A stretch of 32,142 nucleotides of DNA. Origin: JAGLHV01 sp023143305 [NCBI: Clostridia bacterium]. GTDB taxonomy: Bacteria > CBDUZB01 > JAGLHV01. The stretch spans positions 1-32,142 of the forward strand of contig DAOVVV010000028.1 in NCBI GenBank assembly GCA_030637025.1. Reading direction: 5' to 3'. The position numbers and the translations under genes were made by a program. The notes below the pieces were generated by a model. The model saw only the letters and a list, made by a program, of their open reading frames with translations, did not search any database and was not told the origin of the DNA. Below, piece by piece: positions 30,475 through 32,142 of this stretch (its first letter is position 1; every line of letters begins with the position of its first letter).

Positions 30475-32142
30475 CTATTTTTTACCTTTAAAATCTTCTA
30501 AAATTACATATAAAGAAGGAATCATAAAAAGGGTAATAATAGTAGCAAACATTAATCCCCAGCTAAAAGCTAAAGACATAGGAGAGAGCATTTTTTCATA
30601 TCCTCCCCATCCGTAAGCCATAGGAATTAAACCGGCCAGGGTAGTCAAGGTAGTTAAAAGAATAGGCCGGAGACGGGATTTAGCGTTAAGCGAAATAAAT
30701 TCATAAAACTCTGACTTAGTTTTTGTTCCTGAGGTTTTATTTTTTAATGCCTTATTTAATGTGTTTACCATTACAATAGAATCGTTTACTACTATCCCGG
30801 AAAGACTTATCAGGGCTAATAAGACAAACATAGAAATATTTTGTCCATGAAGAAATAAAGCAGTAATAATTCCAATTACCTCAAAGGGAATAATTGACAT
30901 AATAAGCAGAGGTTGGGTTAAAGAATCAAACATAATTGCAATCGTGCAAAAAATCAAAAGAAGCGATAAAAGAATAGCAATTTTTATCCCGCCCATAATG
31001 TCTTTAGTATCCTGTGCTTCACCGCCTATTACTATTTCCAGGTTGTCCGGTTTTTCCCAGGAAGTTAAAAGATTGGTTTTTATATATTCTGCTGATTCTA
31101 AAGCGGTTATTTTTTTAGGGTTTACTTCTGCCGTAATAGTAGTGCTGCGGAGGCCGTTACGATGGTAGACTGCTAAATCTGCTTTTCTGGTGGTATACTT
31201 AATAAAACTTTTTAAATTTATTAATGCCCCTTCTTTATTTTTTATGCCCAGAGAATTAATGACTTTTTCATTTTTACGGCTTTGCTTATTTAAAATTAAG
31301 CGATATTCAATTTCTTCCTCAACGGTTCTTATCGAGGTAACGATAATTCCATCAAAAGCAATCTTAAGGGTTTGAGCTACATCAGCAGTAGATATGCCTA
31401 AAGAAGCCATTTTTCTATGGTTTAGATTAACGACTAATTCGTCCTTACCGTCTTTATGGTCACTATCAATATCGGATACCCCCATTTTTTTCATTTTTGA
31501 GAGGAAAGAGATAATTTTTTCTTCTGCGGTGGTACGGATGTCATTATTGTTAGAAAGAACATGAATAGTTATCGGTTTTTTATTTATTGGACCTATTTTC
31601 TTCTTGTCGAAAATTATTTTAGTTTCCGGGGGTAATTTTATTTTTTTTCTTAATTCTTTAATAATCATCCCTGCGGTTCTTTCCCTTTTGGTATCAGAGG
31701 TGAGAAAAACGGAAATAATTGCCCAGTTTTCATGGTCTCCGAAATTTTTTGTTTTAGAAGTTGAATGATGTCCGATACGGGAAGTATAGGCCAGTAATTC
31801 TTTTTCCGGCAAAGAAGCGATTACTTTTTCTATTTGGATAACTGTTTTTTCTGTTTCAGTTATACTTTGGTTTTTAGTTCCTTCTACTCTAATGTAGAAA
31901 GTATCAATCCCTGATTGTGGAAACATTTGAAATTTTAAGTAAGATTTGGCTAATACCATCATAGATACTAAAATAAGCATAAAAAAAACAAGGAAAAAAT
32001 ACCTGGCTTTTATAAATTTATACAATAATTTCTGATAATAATTTTCTATAGTAATTAACCATACTGGTTTCTTTTTAATTTTGCTTTTTCCGTGGCTTAA
32101 ATGATTGGGTAAAACAAAAAAACATTCAAACAAAGAAATTAA
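30475..32142 (-). CDS. RND-family efflux transporter, C-terminal half (partial at window end)
   Basis: The frame is open from the window edge to the stop at 30475, giving 555 visible residues of a protein that is usually about 1000-1050. The first residues (LISLFECFFVLPNHLSH) match the membrane segment at the end of the first half of RND pumps, so the true start lies beyond the window. Then come TM7 (ARYFFLVFFMLILVSMMVLA), the second porter and docking region (KFQMFPQSGIDTFYIRV, SLGISTADVAQTLKIAFDG) and TM8-12 with GIVVNDSIVMVNTLN and LRPILLTTLTTLAGLIP. It would export drugs, metals or lipids with proton flow; the HAE1/AcrB type is more likely than CusA but this is not settled. No membrane-fusion partner is seen within the window. 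Confidence 0.9.
   Translation of the reverse strand, partial: LISLFECFFVLPNHLSHGKSKIKKKPVWLITIENYYQKLLYKFIKARYFFLVFFMLILVSMMVLAKSYLKFQMFPQSGIDTFYIRVEGTKNQSITETEKTVIQIEKVIASLPEKELLAYTSRIGHHSTSKTKNFGDHENWAIISVFLTSDTKRERTAGMIIKELRKKIKLPPETKIIFDKKKIGPINKKPITIHVLSNNNDIRTTAEEKIISFLSKMKKMGVSDIDSDHKDGKDELVVNLNHRKMASLGISTADVAQTLKIAFDGIIVTSIRTVEEEIEYRLILNKQSRKNEKVINSLGIKNKEGALINLKSFIKYTTRKADLAVYHRNGLRSTTITAEVNPKKITALESAEYIKTNLLTSWEKPDNLEIVIGGEAQDTKDIMGGIKIAILLSLLLIFCTIAIMFDSLTQPLLIMSIIPFEVIGIITALFLHGQNISMFVLLALISLSGIVVNDSIVMVNTLNKALKNKTSGTKTKSEFYEFISLNAKSRLRPILLTTLTTLAGLIPMAYGWGGYEKMLSPMSLAFSWGLMFATIITLFMIPSLYVILEDFKGKK

Overview
The window is AT-rich bacterial DNA using the standard code, with a Gram-negative-type envelope. 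It encodes outer-membrane beta-barrel proteins (one ending in Phe), lipoproteins, an RND exporter and a type IV-like pseudopilin. PorV-like barrel-TPR fusions, FlgD-type C-terminal domains, pseudopilins beside glycosidases and short dispersed intergenic repeats suggest an uncultured candidate phylum of the Omnitrophota kind. That placement is inference; no rRNA or other marker is present.

Layout. 1-7575 holds cell-surface genes: three proteins ending in a galactose-binding-like beta-sandwich (one cut by the window start, one a lipoprotein with an Ig-like domain, one on a membrane anchor with a Lys-rich stalk), a secreted seven-bladed propeller with a FlgD/type-9-like C-terminus, a PorV-like barrel fused to TPRs, and a small membrane protein. 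7980-19197 is a same-strand sugar uptake and use cluster: outer-membrane barrel, two ABC permeases, a lipoprotein sugar-binding protein, a pseudopilin, a GH35-like cytoplasmic glycosidase, a second sugar-binding protein with no signal peptide, and a GAF-GGDEF diguanylate cyclase. 19387-26129 adds a GH94 phosphorylase behind its own promoter, a secreted GH2/GH5-type TIM-barrel protein and a GH35 beta-galactosidase translationally coupled to it, ending at a strong terminator-like hairpin. 26511-30197 holds rtcB, a small broken gene, and an amino-acid permease fused to a PTS EIIA domain. On the minus strand are a single-repeat DUF1456 protein and the C-terminal half of an RND transporter running off the window end.

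Working model (inference). Surface beta-sandwich proteins and perhaps a pseudopilus hold a polysaccharide, secreted enzymes trim it, the barrel and CUT1 ABC transporter import oligosaccharides, and cytoplasmic GH35-type enzymes plus the GH94 phosphorylase break them down with energy saving. No ABC ATPase and no DNA-binding regulator is encoded here. The leaderless binding protein next to a diguanylate cyclase is the most unusual item and may be an intracellular sugar sensor feeding c-di-GMP signalling.

Three dispersed repeat families occupy the intergenic DNA: a MITE-like element with REP-type palindromes (665-850, 11151-11262, solo end near 28317), a composite two-unit element (3460-3781, 26233-26489) placed just upstream of two unrelated genes, and a 7-bp AGTCCAT-type repeat.
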